64,000 nt of DNA, from assembly GCA_014773175.1 (NCBI GenBank), contig VXCM01002783.1, positions 34,806 through 98,805 on the forward strand, in the 5' to 3' direction. A program made the translations under genes and the position numbers. Numbering within the stretch: the first letter of the stretch is position 1; the number at the start of each line of letters is the position of its first letter. Below, piece by piece: positions 1 to 38,394 of this stretch. A model generated the notes under the pieces. It saw only the letters and a list, made by a program, of their open reading frames with translations, searched no databases and was not told the origin of the DNA. Source of the DNA: Lucifuga dentata (lineage: Eukaryota > Chordata > Actinopteri > Ophidiiformes > Bythitidae).

Positions 1-139
1 CAGAAAATCATGAAATCATAATCTGTTCTGTGTCATTCAGTCAAACACTGTGAAACTGAGGAAAAACATCTTGAAAATGTGATATATTATCAAACTCATC
101 AATGCCATTAATTTGGCATGAAAGGGAGTACAATGAAAA

Positions 140-171
<32 letters not shown>

Positions 172-258
172 GTTTTTTTTTGTTTTTTTTTAACAATGTG
201 ACTTTGTTAGAATGGACCATATAATGGTTTGATTAGCAAATATTGTTGTCTGATCCAG

Positions 259-26004
<25,746 letters not shown>

Positions 26005-26139
26005 TCTTTTCACGTTCTGACAAACTGCAAATGCACTCAGAACAGTATTTATATAGTAAACTGCATAAGCATTCTAAAAGTTCAACCATTACGTTTAAAG
26101 ATAAACTGTTTTTGGTATCTGTATGTGTTCATATGTTCT

Positions 26140-26145
26140 AATAAA
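26140..26145 (+). terminator. Polyadenylation signal of the dynein gene
   Basis: AATAAA lies 136 bases after the stop codon and is the first such hexamer on this strand, giving a short 3' UTR. Confidence 0.7.
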
Positions 26146-26149
26146 AAGA

Positions 26150-26907
26150 CAATTCTTGATAGGAGTAAATATGTCACCAGCCTATTGTTTGGTTTTAACT
26201 CCTTTTATAATTTCTTCTCCACTGTAATTAAAGTCCTTCCTCTGCTTTCCTTTTCTGCACCAAATCAGAAGCTCCAGTCTCACTAATGTTTGTTTTAGTT
26301 TGGGCCTTGAAAATGGAACTGGTTCTTATTTTGCAGCATCTGCCAGCCAGCCCCCTCTGGTGGTCACACTGAGAACTACAACACTATGAGATGAAAGGGA
26401 GCCCCAGAGTTCAAATAACAGAAACTTCCACTATTAATTTGGCGTTTAATGCATTTTAATAATCACTCAAACCTCCAGTCAGTAAAGCTAAACAGGACAT
26501 GAACTGTATATATGATGGTTTAAAGACAGACTGTGTGTGTGCGTGCATGTATGGGTGTGTGTATGTGTGTGTGTGTGTAAGAACTTGCCCGATTCCAAGT
26601 AGGAATTCCTTGAGAAGTATTTTCTTTGACTTTTCTCAATAGGAGAATGGAAATTCCCAGTGCAAGTTGAACGCAGCATAAGTAGTGACAATGTGTGAGA
26701 GACTCGAGTGAAAGAAGCCAAAATGTGCAGTTTGTGGCTCTGGGTCACTTGGTCCAGGCTGGAGTGGATGTGGTCTGTGGTCTTGCACGTAGGTCGTAAA
26801 GCTTTGTCTGCCTGTTTCCTCAGACTTAATGCACACAGCTTAAGGAGATTGACAGACCTCAGCCCACGGTGACCTATTAAACTATAAGGATGACTCACCC
26901 AGACTGT

Positions 26908-26946
<39 letters not shown>

Positions 26947-29320
26947 GCAGGTCGTGAGTTTGTCTGACAAGCTTCCGCCTTCCTTCAGCCTTCATCTAAA
27001 CGTGTCACATGCCGATCGTGTCTCAGACGAACAGGAATGTCCTGATCAGGAGACATTTTGTAGTGTCACCACACAATAATACACACACACACACACACAC
27101 ATTTTGTATTTACTAGTTAGACAAGTCTCATAAAAACATGAACCCTGTCAGTTTATAGATTTACAAAGACAAATAAGCTAAATTATATTCATGTTATTGA
27201 AGAATGCATTAATAATTAACACTGAATGAGTGAGTGCAGGAGGTCGTGTGTGGATAAGATGAACGGGTTGTTCCCACCATACTAATCTGATGAAATTTAA
27301 TCAGTGCTACTCTGTGTGCGTGTGTGCACGCGAATATTTAAACAAGGTGTGTTTCAGCCTTTTTGTGACTGACTGAAGACTGATCATTGATCATTCTCTG
27401 CAGAGTATAATTAGAACCGAGTGTGTAGACTTTATTAAAAACCAGAATCTGATCTTGTCACAGGTTTTCTATGTTATGAGAGAAATGCAACAAGTTATCA
27501 TTTACTATCTGTGGCTTCAGAGGGTTAAACCAATGTCCGTCTGTTATCCGGCTGTTACTTGAGGAATTAATCCAGCCTATTAGTCCCCAGCTAAGATGTC
27601 GATGAGCTGTGTGAGGGCTTACAGAAGGTTAGGTCAGTGTTTGTAAGATGTTATAAAGAGGAGGCATGACGATCATGTCAATAAAATATAAGTAAAACAA
27701 GAATGATCAAACACATTCAAACTCAGGCAAAGAAAAGATGGTGGGCAAGTGAGTGAGTTGTCAAAAAGTTACCAAGAAGCGTTGGACTAGAAAAGAGGTG
27801 TGGCCATCCAAGGAAGAAATGGAGGGATGATGAAGATGAGACAGTGAAGGAGGGCAGGAAGAGCTGAGGCCAAACAAAGGAGGAGTAAATCTCTGTCAAT
27901 CTGAGCAGTGTATGAGGAGGTCAAACTCATTGCAGCTTCACACTGAGGATACAGGAGCTGTGAGGTAAATACACTCTTTATTCTACCTCAAGCCTGAGGA
28001 TCAGGCTGGCTGATAACTTATATTTAAATATAGACATACAGATAAAGTGTGTTAAATATCATCTTATCTTTAAAAATGAGCTCATTTAAGAGCCTTGCTG
28101 AGTCCTTTTGTTCTTTATTAATCATTTTTATATATATAAAATGACAGAATTATTATTGGGACAAAGGTTCCAGTAGTGGAAAACTAGAAGTAAATTTAAG
28201 GAGGATATTGTTTAGTTTTCATAGAAAATATAAGAAGCCATACAACTGACTTCTTATAATTAATTTAACTGAAGCATACCTTATTGAATGAATTAAAACT
28301 TATTTTGCATAAGAAAGAGGCTGCAGGATGTAGAGTCCAGTTTGTGAATAAAAAGGTTAATGTAAAACAAAACATATTTTAGCTCACAGTATGACTATTT
28401 TCTGACCGCTGGGTTGGAATTTGGTGGATCAGGATATAATCAAAGACTTTATGCAAAAGCACTAACAAGTGTATGGAGCACTATGTAAACACATGATACA
28501 GGTGCTTGTCATGTAAACAGAAACTTCTTTTCTCTAATCTGAATAAATGTCAAATTCAGAGAAAAGGACATGCCAGGTAATGACCTTCACCCTGATCTAG
28601 TAATGAACACTGACGACTATTATCTCTGCATCTTCTTTTTTTTGTTTGCATCATGTTTTTTGTTTGTTTGTTCGGAGGATTATTCAAAAAGTGATAAAAC
28701 TTGGTGGCAGGGTGGAGCATGGCCCAGGGAGGAACCAAATACATTTTGGTATTGATCTAAATTCAAGATTTTTTATGATGATTTGGCTGTTTTTATATAT
28801 TTTGGTCAATCTCAATTTATCCCATGATACATTATTGTCCGGATCTCAATAACGATCTGGATCTGGCGGACTAAACTATATGCCTGGACAGAGGGCATAT
28901 TAATAGAATTGCTGTACAATAACCAACTAAAAACATGCAACAACCACTAATGTGTAGCTGAGATGATGCCGAGTCTTAAGCATAGAAACAGCTTGACATA
29001 TCTTTAATAGTTACAGAGAAAGAACCAGAAAAATATTATGCCTATTATAGTTGTTTCTTTTTCTTTTATTATTAGAACAAGACTTTGTCTTGGCAGAGGT
29101 TATACGCACTAATGATTCCAGTCATTTTAATATTATCTGTCTTCTGTAAAGAAAATTATGTCCTCTTATTTGTCCACAATGGTGATTGAAGATGTTTTTA
29201 ATCACTAACTGCACTTGTCAGTTTTTCATTTGAGACTATTTAACCTACTTAAGTACTCAGTCAGGCCATATGGTGCTGGCATGGTGCCAGAAATTTCTAA
29301 AGCAGGACTTGTGGATTATC

Positions 29321-29371
<51 letters not shown>

Positions 29372-29813
29372 CACACACACAAAAGCCTGTGGCTGAGGAA
29401 GCCCACTTATCTCTGACTAAGTTAGCTGGACAACTCTTTATAATTAGGTTAATTGAGTGACCTGTAATAACTGGATGTGTGTGTGTGTGACACGTTTCTG
29501 TACTTCGACCATCTGTCCCTTCTCTTAAGCTCTGAGAATCTCAGCACGCAGCAGACGGAACACAGGCACAAAGGTTATTTTCCCTTATAGAAAGCCATTT
29601 AAAACAAAAAGGTTTTGCAATTAACAAAAGACGAACCTGTTCCTCTTCCTGTAACTACATAAATGAGTTTTTCCTTAAATATTAAAAAATAATTGAAATG
29701 AGGCAGGTGTATTTGTCATATACAGTAGACAGGCTATTTTTTTTAAATATCTGACCACCATGCTTCATAACTGATAAATTATTGTAATTCATGTATGAAC
29801 TAGCAGCACAAAA

Positions 29814-29847
<34 letters not shown>

Positions 29848-30140
29848 GCATTGGAGCTGTCCGCATGAAGCAACAGGTGGTCATTCGGGTTTAGCTGCCA
29901 CATCACGTGTGTGCCATTTGAAAATGTCGACCCAGAATAATGCAGGACATGTTTTGCTGCTGAGATGTTCCTTCCTGTCGCATAGCATAAAGAAAATAAC
30001 ACAGAACCATAAACTGCAAACGTTATGGTTTGTAAAACATGGTGTTTAGGGATCATTTAGGGATTCTAATGTAAATCAATCCAGTATAAATCCAAATATG
30101 TAAACATTCTGTATTTCTGTTGTGCAGCAGAATTCTGTTG

Positions 30141-30197
<57 letters not shown>

Positions 30198-30496
30198 GTG
30201 TCATGATAATCCTAAATTTAAGCTCTAAATTCAACTAATGAGTCAAACTGTGACAGTTTGAGATCCAGAAAACCAAAACAAACACATCCAGAAAACCCTC
30301 GTTAACTAAAGAAGCAGTAAAAACGTGGCCCACACATCACATCCCTGATATGCTGCAGGAGTCTGGCGATGTCGGCAACCAGTCGACAACGGCAACCAGT
30401 GGTTTCTCCACCAAACCATGGATATATTTTTAGATTAAAACTACTAACTGTAATTGTGACAAGGTTGTACTGCAATGTTTGTAGTAAAAAAACAAA

Positions 30497-30532
<36 letters not shown>

Positions 30533-31106
30533 AACAGAAAATCTAATTATCCTGGTGTACCACAATCAGATGCTGAGCAGAATTGACTGACATTTGAGTT
30601 TGTGTCAGAAAACAAAGAATTAAACTGTATAGAATATTTGGGGCAAAACAGGATTTTAGTATATACAGTAAGCCCAGAAAAAAAACATTAAAAATGCAGA
30701 AAAAAAGCATGTTGATGATCCTCTACACTCTTCAGTGACAGATCACAGACAGATGTCAGATCTAAGATCAGCAGTAATTATCGTGATCTCTCTTGACAGA
30801 GTGTTAGACTGGTAATCAGGACACACACCAGGACAGAGCCTGGATTACCTGAGAAGGAGACACATTCACAATAAACGTGAAATGTGACAGAACTGGACAG
30901 AGATGCTGCAGAATCCCAACATGTAACCGACTACTGCATTTAAAATGATTAGTTCATGTGATTAGCAGTAAAGACGTCAAAGAAGCACAAACAACACAAA
31001 TGTCCTTGTAAAAAGATTGTGGCTGGTTTAAATGTGTTTCTGTGCCAAACTAGTTCTGGTGACTTAACTTCACCAGTGTTTTTTCCACTCTGAATTCCCT
31101 CTGCAG
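26150..31106. other. Intergenic and probable 5' region of the pentraxin gene; no exon recognised
   Basis: About 5 kb of AT-rich sequence with many simple repeats: TG at 26909-26943, CA at 27080-27100, 29322-29380 and 29818-29845, CAT at 30141-30196, and A-run at 30487-30530. The first exon of the pentraxin gene should be in here, since its first visible exon starts with an acceptor. I found no convincing signal-peptide exon. A possible untranslated exon ends at CTGTGAG|GTAAAT near 27966. This is only a splice-site resemblance. Confidence 0.6.
28660..28905 (+). repeat. Fragment of a widespread teleost interspersed repeat
   Basis: The pattern AACTTGGTGGCAGGGTGGAGC, then CCAGGGAGGAACC, then ATTTTGGTATTGATCT, then CCGGATCTC, is one I recall as very common in fish genomes. 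It explains an open frame with a hydrophobic start near 28606 that might be mistaken for a signal peptide. Family unknown. Confidence 0.5.
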
Positions 31107-33842
31107 AAGAGAAACATATCAACAATCTACTCCAGCTCCTTGAAGGAGCTCCTGCAGAGGAAGATCAGCAATTTGGAACAGCAGCTTCACCACCAAACTG
31201 ACGCTCTCAGCAGCCCAGAACACCATGATGATGACAGCAGTCACCATGACAATGACGACCACCAAAACAACGACAATCACCACGGTGACAGACACACAGG
31301 TGGCCACAAGGATGACCACAGTGATGAACATGATGATGGCCACAGTGACAGGAACCACACCGACCATCACAATGATGGACATGACCACCATGATGAAGAC
31401 AGTGACCATGACAACCACCATGATGCAGACAGTGACCATGACAACCACCATGATGACCACCACAGTGAAGCAAACAATCACGGTTATGGTGCACACATGG
31501 GGTACCGAGCACCAGGATCCCATACGGGGTTCCACTCAAATAAACTGGAAATGATGCTTAATCAGCTGCATCACACAGGTACACCGTCATATTATTTAAA
31601 GCTCTCAATGAGTGACGTCAATGTTAAAGAAGTCAACTGTTAGAAATGCTTTTTCATCTTTTGGATGAGCAGTTTCTTTCTGTCACTATCTTCTAGATCT
31701 CTTCAAAACAGGGATGATGGTTTTGTTCTTCGTCAACAGATTCCAGCAGGAAGAAACCCAAAAGTCCAGATGCCTTCCAGATCAGCTTCCCAATGAGAAC
31801 CAACTACGTGTATAGTCGAATGAAGAGGACCCTGCTTCATGAGATCTTCGCTCTGAGCTTGTGTTTGTGGATCAAGGCGGGCACAGGGCCTGGACTGGGA
31901 ACACCCTTTTCTTACTCTGCACCTGGACAGGCTAATGAACTGGTGCTAATTGAGTGGGGGAACAATCCTATAGAGCTGCTGGTTGATGACCAGGTGGGTT
32001 ACAGTGGAAACTTTTTATTCTTCAGATAAACTACAACACTTTGTTTCCACCTGCTGGCTGAGCTGCTTCTAAGCAACAAAAGTGTCACATCAGGGATGAA
32101 TTTACAGGAGACAAAGTAGCTGCTATGTACTGTATGCTGCTATATATAGAATGCTGCTATATATGCTGCTATATATAGAATGCTGCTATATATGCTGCCA
32201 TATATATTGTTATATATAGAATGCTGCTATATATGCTGCTATATATAGAATGCTGCTATATATGCTGCCATATATATTGTTATATATAGAATGCTGCTAT
32301 ATATGCTGCTATATACAGTGTGCCGCTATATATGCTACTATATACAGTATGATGCTATATATGCTGCTATATACAGTATGATGCTATATATGCTACTATA
32401 TACAGTATGATGCTATATATGCTGCTATATACAGAATGCTGCTATATATGCTGTTATATACAGTATGATGCTACATATGCTGCTATATAAAGTATGATGC
32501 TACATATGCTGCTATATACAGTATGTTGCTATATACAGTATGCTGCTATATATGCTGTTATATACAGTATGCTGCTATATATGCTGTTATATACAGTATG
32601 ATGCTACATATGCTGCTATATACAGTATGCTGCTATATATGCTGTTATATACAGTATGATGCTACATATGCTGCTATATACAGTATGATGCTATATATGC
32701 TGCTATATAGAGTATGCTGCTATATACAGTATGATGCTACATATGCTGCTATATACAGTATGCTGTTATATATGCTGCTATATACAGTATGATGCTACAT
32801 ATGCTGCTATATAGCTCAGTACAGAGCTGCTCTACTGGTATAGGAGTTATCACAGCTGCCTGTTGAGATCTCTTTTGACATGTCCTTGAGCAAAGCACAA
32901 ATGCTGCTTTGATGGCCTCACCTCTAAAATAGCCATCAGCCAATTATAACTTGATTTTTTGGGTAGGACTTGTATGTACTGATCCCTGACACATCTGAGT
33001 AAAAACCTGGCTGCTGTCTCTTGCCTTATAGCAAAGCATTGAAACATATTATTCAGAAACATGTTTACATTATTGGCTTTCCATCTTTACCGTCTGCAGG
33101 CCGTGACGCTGCCACTGTCTTTGAGTGACGGGAAGTGGCACCATGTGTGTGTGACGTGGTCAATGCGGGATGGTCAGTGGGCCGCCTTCCAGGATGGGGT
33201 GCAGAGGGGGTCCAGGATGAACCTGTCCGCCTGGCATCCCATCAAACCTGGGGGGGTCTTCATCCTGGGACAGGAGCAGGTAAAGAAGGAGGGACCAAGT
33301 TCATTTCCATTCTTCATATTTTACCAACAACCAACATCTCACATACATACCTATGAGACCATTGATTCTATCTTATATTATTCTTGTCAGGAATATTGAG
33401 TTTTGGTCAACCTTTCTCATGTGTCTGTTTTGCTCATGAATCAAATAATATTAATACTTTATATAAAGTGCAAATGACAAGACAGACTACAATATTAAAA
33501 GGATACACACAAAAATATAATTGTAAAAAGGTAAAACTGCAAAATTATAAGAAAGATTATGAGTTAATGGGGTTAATAAGTAAATACAGAAAAAAATGCT
33601 AAAATAATACGAGTTTTATTTTGACTTCACAGGACATCCTTGGGGGCCGTTTCGATGTGACTCAGTCGTTTGTGGGGGAGATCTCAGACCTGCACATGTG
33701 GTCACACGTCCTGAGCCATGCCGACATCTACAGCATGGCTTCCTGTGGCAGCCACCTCACTGGTGACGTCATATCCTGGTCCGAGAGTGAGGTGGAGCTT
33801 CATGGAGGTGTTACTAAATTCCCCTTTGACCCCTGCCACTGA
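31107..33842 (+). CDS. Neuronal-pentraxin-type secreted protein with His/Asp-rich linker (5' exon missing)
   Basis: Four exons, 31107-31578, 31740-31993, 33100-33279 and 33633-33842, splice in frame to 371 residues and the stop TGA at 33840-33842. The first visible exon opens with LKELLQRKISNLEQQL, the same place where neuronal pentraxins have LLQRKI...LEKQL, then carries about 90 residues dominated by His and Asp. The rest is a pentraxin domain: FPMRTNYVYSRMK, GTPFSYSAPGQANELVLIEW, the two conserved cysteines (LCLW and HHVCVTW), HPIKPGGVFILGQEQ and FVGEISDLHMW. Neuronal pentraxins are secreted and cluster synaptic AMPA receptors; that role is known for the family but not shown here. About 100 N-terminal residues including the signal peptide are not located. 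It is tail to tail with cyth2. I assign no symbol, because it is not plainly nptx1, nptx2 or nptxr. Confidence 0.88.
31219..31500 (+). other. His/Asp-rich coding tract (imperfect CATGATGACCACCA-type minisatellite)
   Basis: The tract consists of degenerate repeats of CAY, GAY and AAY codons that stay in frame with the pentraxin exon, giving runs such as DHHNDGHDHHDEDSDHDNHH. Long open frames exist in other frames and on the other strand here, purely from composition. Such a chain could bind divalent metals. That is inference. Confidence 0.85.
32118..32816. repeat. Minisatellite of TGCTGCTATATA-type units in pentraxin intron
   Basis: About 700 bases consist of variants of ATGCTGCTATATA joined by TATATAGA or CAGT spacers. 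The first part (32140-32310) shows a higher-order pattern repeating about every 88 bases. Later units change to TATACAGTATGATGCTA. It lies wholly within the intron 31994-33099 and explains the Cys/Tyr/Ile-rich open frame near 32523. Confidence 0.93.
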
Positions 33843-34545
33843 CAGGCTGCAGCAATAATGAAGGAGAAAATACTAAGAAGGTTTATCATCAAACAGAAAT
33901 GATAGAATGTGAAACAAGTATATTCCACCTTAATGTGATCAAACTCTGAATCAATGCCTTCCTTTGAGCTTCTCTATAAATTAGTATTTGGTGACTAATC
34001 CGTATTTACTGATACTTTGTAGAGTTCTTAGACCTTGTAGTTATTGACCATTTTCCAAAGTAACATTCATGTTGTTTTATAGTAAACAGACATATGTGAC
34101 ATATTGTCATAAACACTTCAAGTCTGCAGAAGTCGTGTGGTGAAAAGACATTGTTAAAGGAAGAGATAGTGATAGTTTGATGGAAAATCAATTTGTTTTG
34201 GATTCTCTTGTGAAAAGGTTTCCATGAAAGATACAGCTAATTTACCAAAGAAACTGTAGTTAATGTTTCTCCTTTGTAATTTTAACATATTGATCATAGA
34301 AGAAACTGTTATCATGATGCTGATTATCTTGTGCTTCATTTTGAATAACTTAGTTTTGTTTTTGTTTTTTTTTTTAATTCAATGCCTGTTTGGCATTTCT
34401 TGTAATAGTCAGTTTAATGTGGCTCTGTGGAATTCTGAAAGGATCTGGCCTTGACTGTATATTTATTATTGTATCATGTATATAAAAGACTGAAATGTTC
34501 TCATGCGATAGTGGAAACTTTTCTTGAAGCTGTTCTGATAATGTA

Positions 34546-34551
34546 AATAAA
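34546..34551 (+). terminator. Polyadenylation signal of the pentraxin gene
   Basis: AATAAA lies about 700 bases after the pentraxin stop codon and is followed by TGTTCTAATGTCTTTT, a plausible downstream element. The intervening 33843-34545 is AT-rich 3' UTR. Confidence 0.6.
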
Positions 34552-34815
34552 ACATGTTCTAATGTCTTTTATTCTCAGTGGTATTCAAACCCAGCATATC
34601 ACGAATATTAACAACTTTACTCCCCATGAGACACAAAGAACACACGCACACACACAAAAAAAAAAAAAAAAAAAAATACAGCATTTGGCAGTTTCAGTCC
34701 AATAAACCAGTACCAAATATAGTAAAAAAAGATGACGCAGAAACACATCCGAACGTAAAAGAAAGTAAATTCTCTGGACAAATGGAAACACACCAATCCG
34801 TTATCTCTGTTCACT

Positions 34816-37289
34816 TTTATTGTTATACTGTAGTTTACTGGCACCAATTTGTCATGGATTTCCTTTTGCTACATTTACAGATGATCTACCCATCGTCATA
34901 TCACAGTAAATAAAAATAAATAAATACAAAATAAAGACATTTTCTGAAAGAGGCGGTCCAGAAACAGAGGCCCAGTTTCAGTGTTTGTTTTTGTTCAGTG
35001 GAGTTTTTTGTCACAGTTTTTGGCAACTCGGCACTTCAAGAATATCCAGAAAGTGTAGGCCCACAGAAAGTCTGTGTGTCTGAAACACAAATGCTGAAAT
35101 ATAACGTTGAGCCTCTGTCAGTTTGGTGATTTTGGAAAGAAGTGGGAGAATTAAAGGCAATCCTGGAGCTGTATCAAGGCCTGCCTCTACAGTCTGTGAT
35201 CACATTCACCTTCATGCACAATGATCTTATCAGGGAGAAAAACAAGCTGAAGTTCATGGTGCCTCCTTCAGTAACTGATCATCAATAGAGGGCGCTACAC
35301 AGCAAGAGTCTGGTCAAAGGAACAGCATTTGAAAGATTTCCAAAATGCCAAAATTGATAAAGTGCAGTAGTAATTATTGTAGCACTGCTAACTCTCCTAA
35401 CATCTAAACACCTCAATTTATCAAACTATTACAGATAATTAAATATCCATGGGGCAAAAGTCACTGGACGTAAATCTAAAATTATTACGATTCATTACAT
35501 TTGAATATTTTAACAATATAATGAATCAAAGATTTAGTGTTCCTTGTTTTCTGTCATTTAAAGTTTTAATACAGTGTGAAATCAGGTTTTATCTTGAGTT
35601 TATGATGAAACAAAGACTGAGTTTTACTTTGACAGACTGTAATACTGATCACTGCTTGTGCTTTTCTCAGTCTGATTCACTAAAATAACCAGCAGGGTCC
35701 AGACTACAACTAACTCATTATCATTCAACTGCATCATTTACTTGATACATAAAATCATCTTCCACCTGTTCAGCTTCAAACCTTTTGAGTCACAGGAAAC
35801 ACTAATACTTCCAAATCAACATCAGAACACGAGTGTGATGCATCATTACCTACAGATGACGCTGCACTTTATCAACATGCAGTCCTACAGTAGTGTGTAC
35901 AAAAATCTGATTTTAACAAAAGATAAAGAATAAATTAAATCATTTCTGTGTATCGTAAACAAATACGCTAACATCTATTTACAAAAAGTATACACGGTGA
36001 TGAGCTGCCTTTGTAGTAGTTTGAAACTCGCTGCGTTTAACAGCTTTACAGACTTATTACCACAGAGGAAGAGGTCAGAGTTCACTCAGTGCCGTTTGTA
36101 GTCACAGCGAAGAAGAAGAAAATGATTTGTGGTCTGCTATTACAATAAGTCAAGGAAATGATGAGAAGTCATTGGTCAATATAGTGCCATAGGTGACTCG
36201 TTATAAGCCTTCAGATAAGTACCGCAGCTTTACTCTGCTATTGCTCGTACATGTTGCTGAAAACATACTCCTCATTAAGCCAACGCTTAAGAAATTGCTG
36301 ATTTTGTAAACACGGCATCATTTTATCTTGAGACCACATTCAAATTAAAACCAAGAGTAATTTGTTCAATAAATTGTATGCGAATATAAACACATTGATG
36401 AACATTCTCATCAGATGATGGTTACAGTGTGAGTGTGTGACTTATCAAGCCAGTATGGACATTCTAACTTGTATAAACGCCAATATATATATATATCTAA
36501 GACAGAGTGGGTACATTTCAATAAACGTTACGTGCTACTTTGTTTGTATGCTTGACCTCGACATTTCTCAATGCACTGTGACCATCATCAACTGAAAGCA
36601 AAGAATCTTATAACTAGCTGATGAGTGAATTCACATATTCGCTGGGGAAAGTGCAATGAAGAAAGGCGACTTCTTTGGAGCAGGGATGCCATCAATACAC
36701 GAGAGAGGGATTCAGGAGAAGTGAAGCTGCTCGTCACACTGAGTAAGGCCACACACACACTAAAGAAGATAACAATGAAAAGCTGATGCCTAATATCATG
36801 ACATTCATTTTCCTCTCTACAATGCCAGACCATCGTCTGTGCAGTGCTGGGGTGATTTTTCTAAAAGGTGCCTAAGTGTGACAGGAAAAAAAGAAAAACT
36901 GTTTTCTGAGCATCCACATTAGTGTGCATGTGGCCTAAGCTCATTTTTACAGTTACCGTAAATGCTGAACAGGAAGAGGAATGTGATGAGGGGACGGGAG
37001 GGGCGCTGCTCTCTGGCTGTAGTGTATCGTGACGTGCAGCAAACCGTTATCACTGCATTGTAAGAAGTGAAATAACACAGCAGCTAGTGGGTGAGTTTTC
37101 ACTCTGAATCTGGCTTTCTGAAGTCTTACCGACAGGTGAGCAAGGAGTCCTGCTTTGCAGAGGAGGAAAGTAAGATGGCAAAACTTAGGAGCAGGTAGGG
37201 CAGAAGCAGGGACAAAACACGCGTCCCTTGCTGGAATGAGACATGAGATGGACAATGGAAGAAAGGAAAAGCTCAATAAAGGGAACTAT
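34816..37289 (-). other. Probable cyth2 3' UTR, ending at a minus-strand AATAAA (34816-34821)
   Basis: No coding sequence is visible on either strand. The minus strand has an AATAAA hexamer at 34821-34816, about 265 bases beyond the pentraxin poly(A) signal, so the two genes would end tail to tail with a small gap. A 2.4 kb 3' UTR is plausible for cytohesin-2, but earlier poly(A) sites cannot be excluded. Confidence 0.45.
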
Positions 37290-38354
37290 CTAAGGCTGCT
37301 CTTCCTTCTTCTTCAGGGATATACGCTTCTTCCTGGCAGCAAGCATTTCATAGAAGGGATCCACACTGACGGCAGACCTGATAACAGAGGAAGACAGATC
37401 GTGCCAAAAAAAAAAAAAAAAAAAAAAAAAGAGGATTAAAGGCACAAATACTATCCAGACAGTCATTTTGCATCTTATCAAAAATATGTATGTTTTGGCT
37501 TTATTTTAACTCCCTTTTCCTTCCTCTTGTCTTTTACATACTTAATGCTGTGGATCCATTCGTCTTTCTCCTCGGGAGTCGGGGCAGAGATGCGATACAC
37601 CATATGGTTTCCTTCCACGACTCTCCCATCAGCCTCCGTCTTACACGCTTTAATCAGCTGACCGCGGTTATTGGGGATGTACAGCTCAAAGCAGTTCTTT
37701 TGGAAAAGGGCAAGAAAGATCACAAAGGTGTTGTGGTAAAAATACAAAAACACCAAAATGTAAATTCCTAATATGGTGACAATCATGTTCAGCAGGACCA
37801 GACTTACTGGTTTCCTGGGGTCCTCCACCTCACGGATGCTGAGGTTCTCCAGAGGAATAATACCTCGCGGTTCCTTATCCTGTTTGTGAAACACAGTGAG
37901 AATATATTAGCGCCATCGTTATTGCAAAATCAATAAGTGCTTCTATTTTGTGTGATTTCTCCATGACGCAGCACATGAAACTATGCAAAGCAATGTTGTT
38001 AAGGCAGAAATACTTACTGTGGTGTATTCAAAGTAATACAGGCAGTTATCGGTGAGAATGAACCATCGCCGCTTCCAGGTTTTCACTCTTCCCCCTAGAA
38101 CAAGAACACAGTCATGACCATGAGAGTCAGGAGACGAAGAACAGGGACCTGAGAGGGTCCAAGTTGAAGCGATCCTACGCTAGTTTCTACATTCTTCCAG
38201 CTAACTGTGTGGCTAAAGTTTCTACAACATCTTAACTACAACATCTCTGTCAGTACATACCTCCTGAGAAAAACAAGCAGCGGCAGCAGATTGGAAATCG
38301 CAGGGAAGAAGCAGAGACAAAAGGGACCAGAGGATTTAGATGAAGACAGCGAAC

Positions 38355-38394
<40 letters not shown>

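Noticed and set aside
28570..28755. Open frame with a hydrophobic start, considered as the missing signal-peptide exon of the pentraxin
   Set aside because: Most of it falls in a common teleost repeat fragment, it lacks a good donor in the right place, and it matches nothing in pentraxins.
30141..30196. Regular CAT repeats as a possible CRISPR-like array
   Set aside because: It is a plain trinucleotide microsatellite with no spacers, in a vertebrate genome.
31119..31554. Long open frames on the minus strand and in another plus frame across the pentraxin His/Asp exon
   Set aside because: They arise from the codon-periodic CAY/GAY repeat. Only the frame continuous with the pentraxin domain makes biological sense.
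32523..32792. Open frame of 89 codons rich in Cys, Tyr and Ile
   Set aside because: It lies entirely inside the TGCTGCTATATA minisatellite, and the frame is open only because the repeat unit lacks stops.
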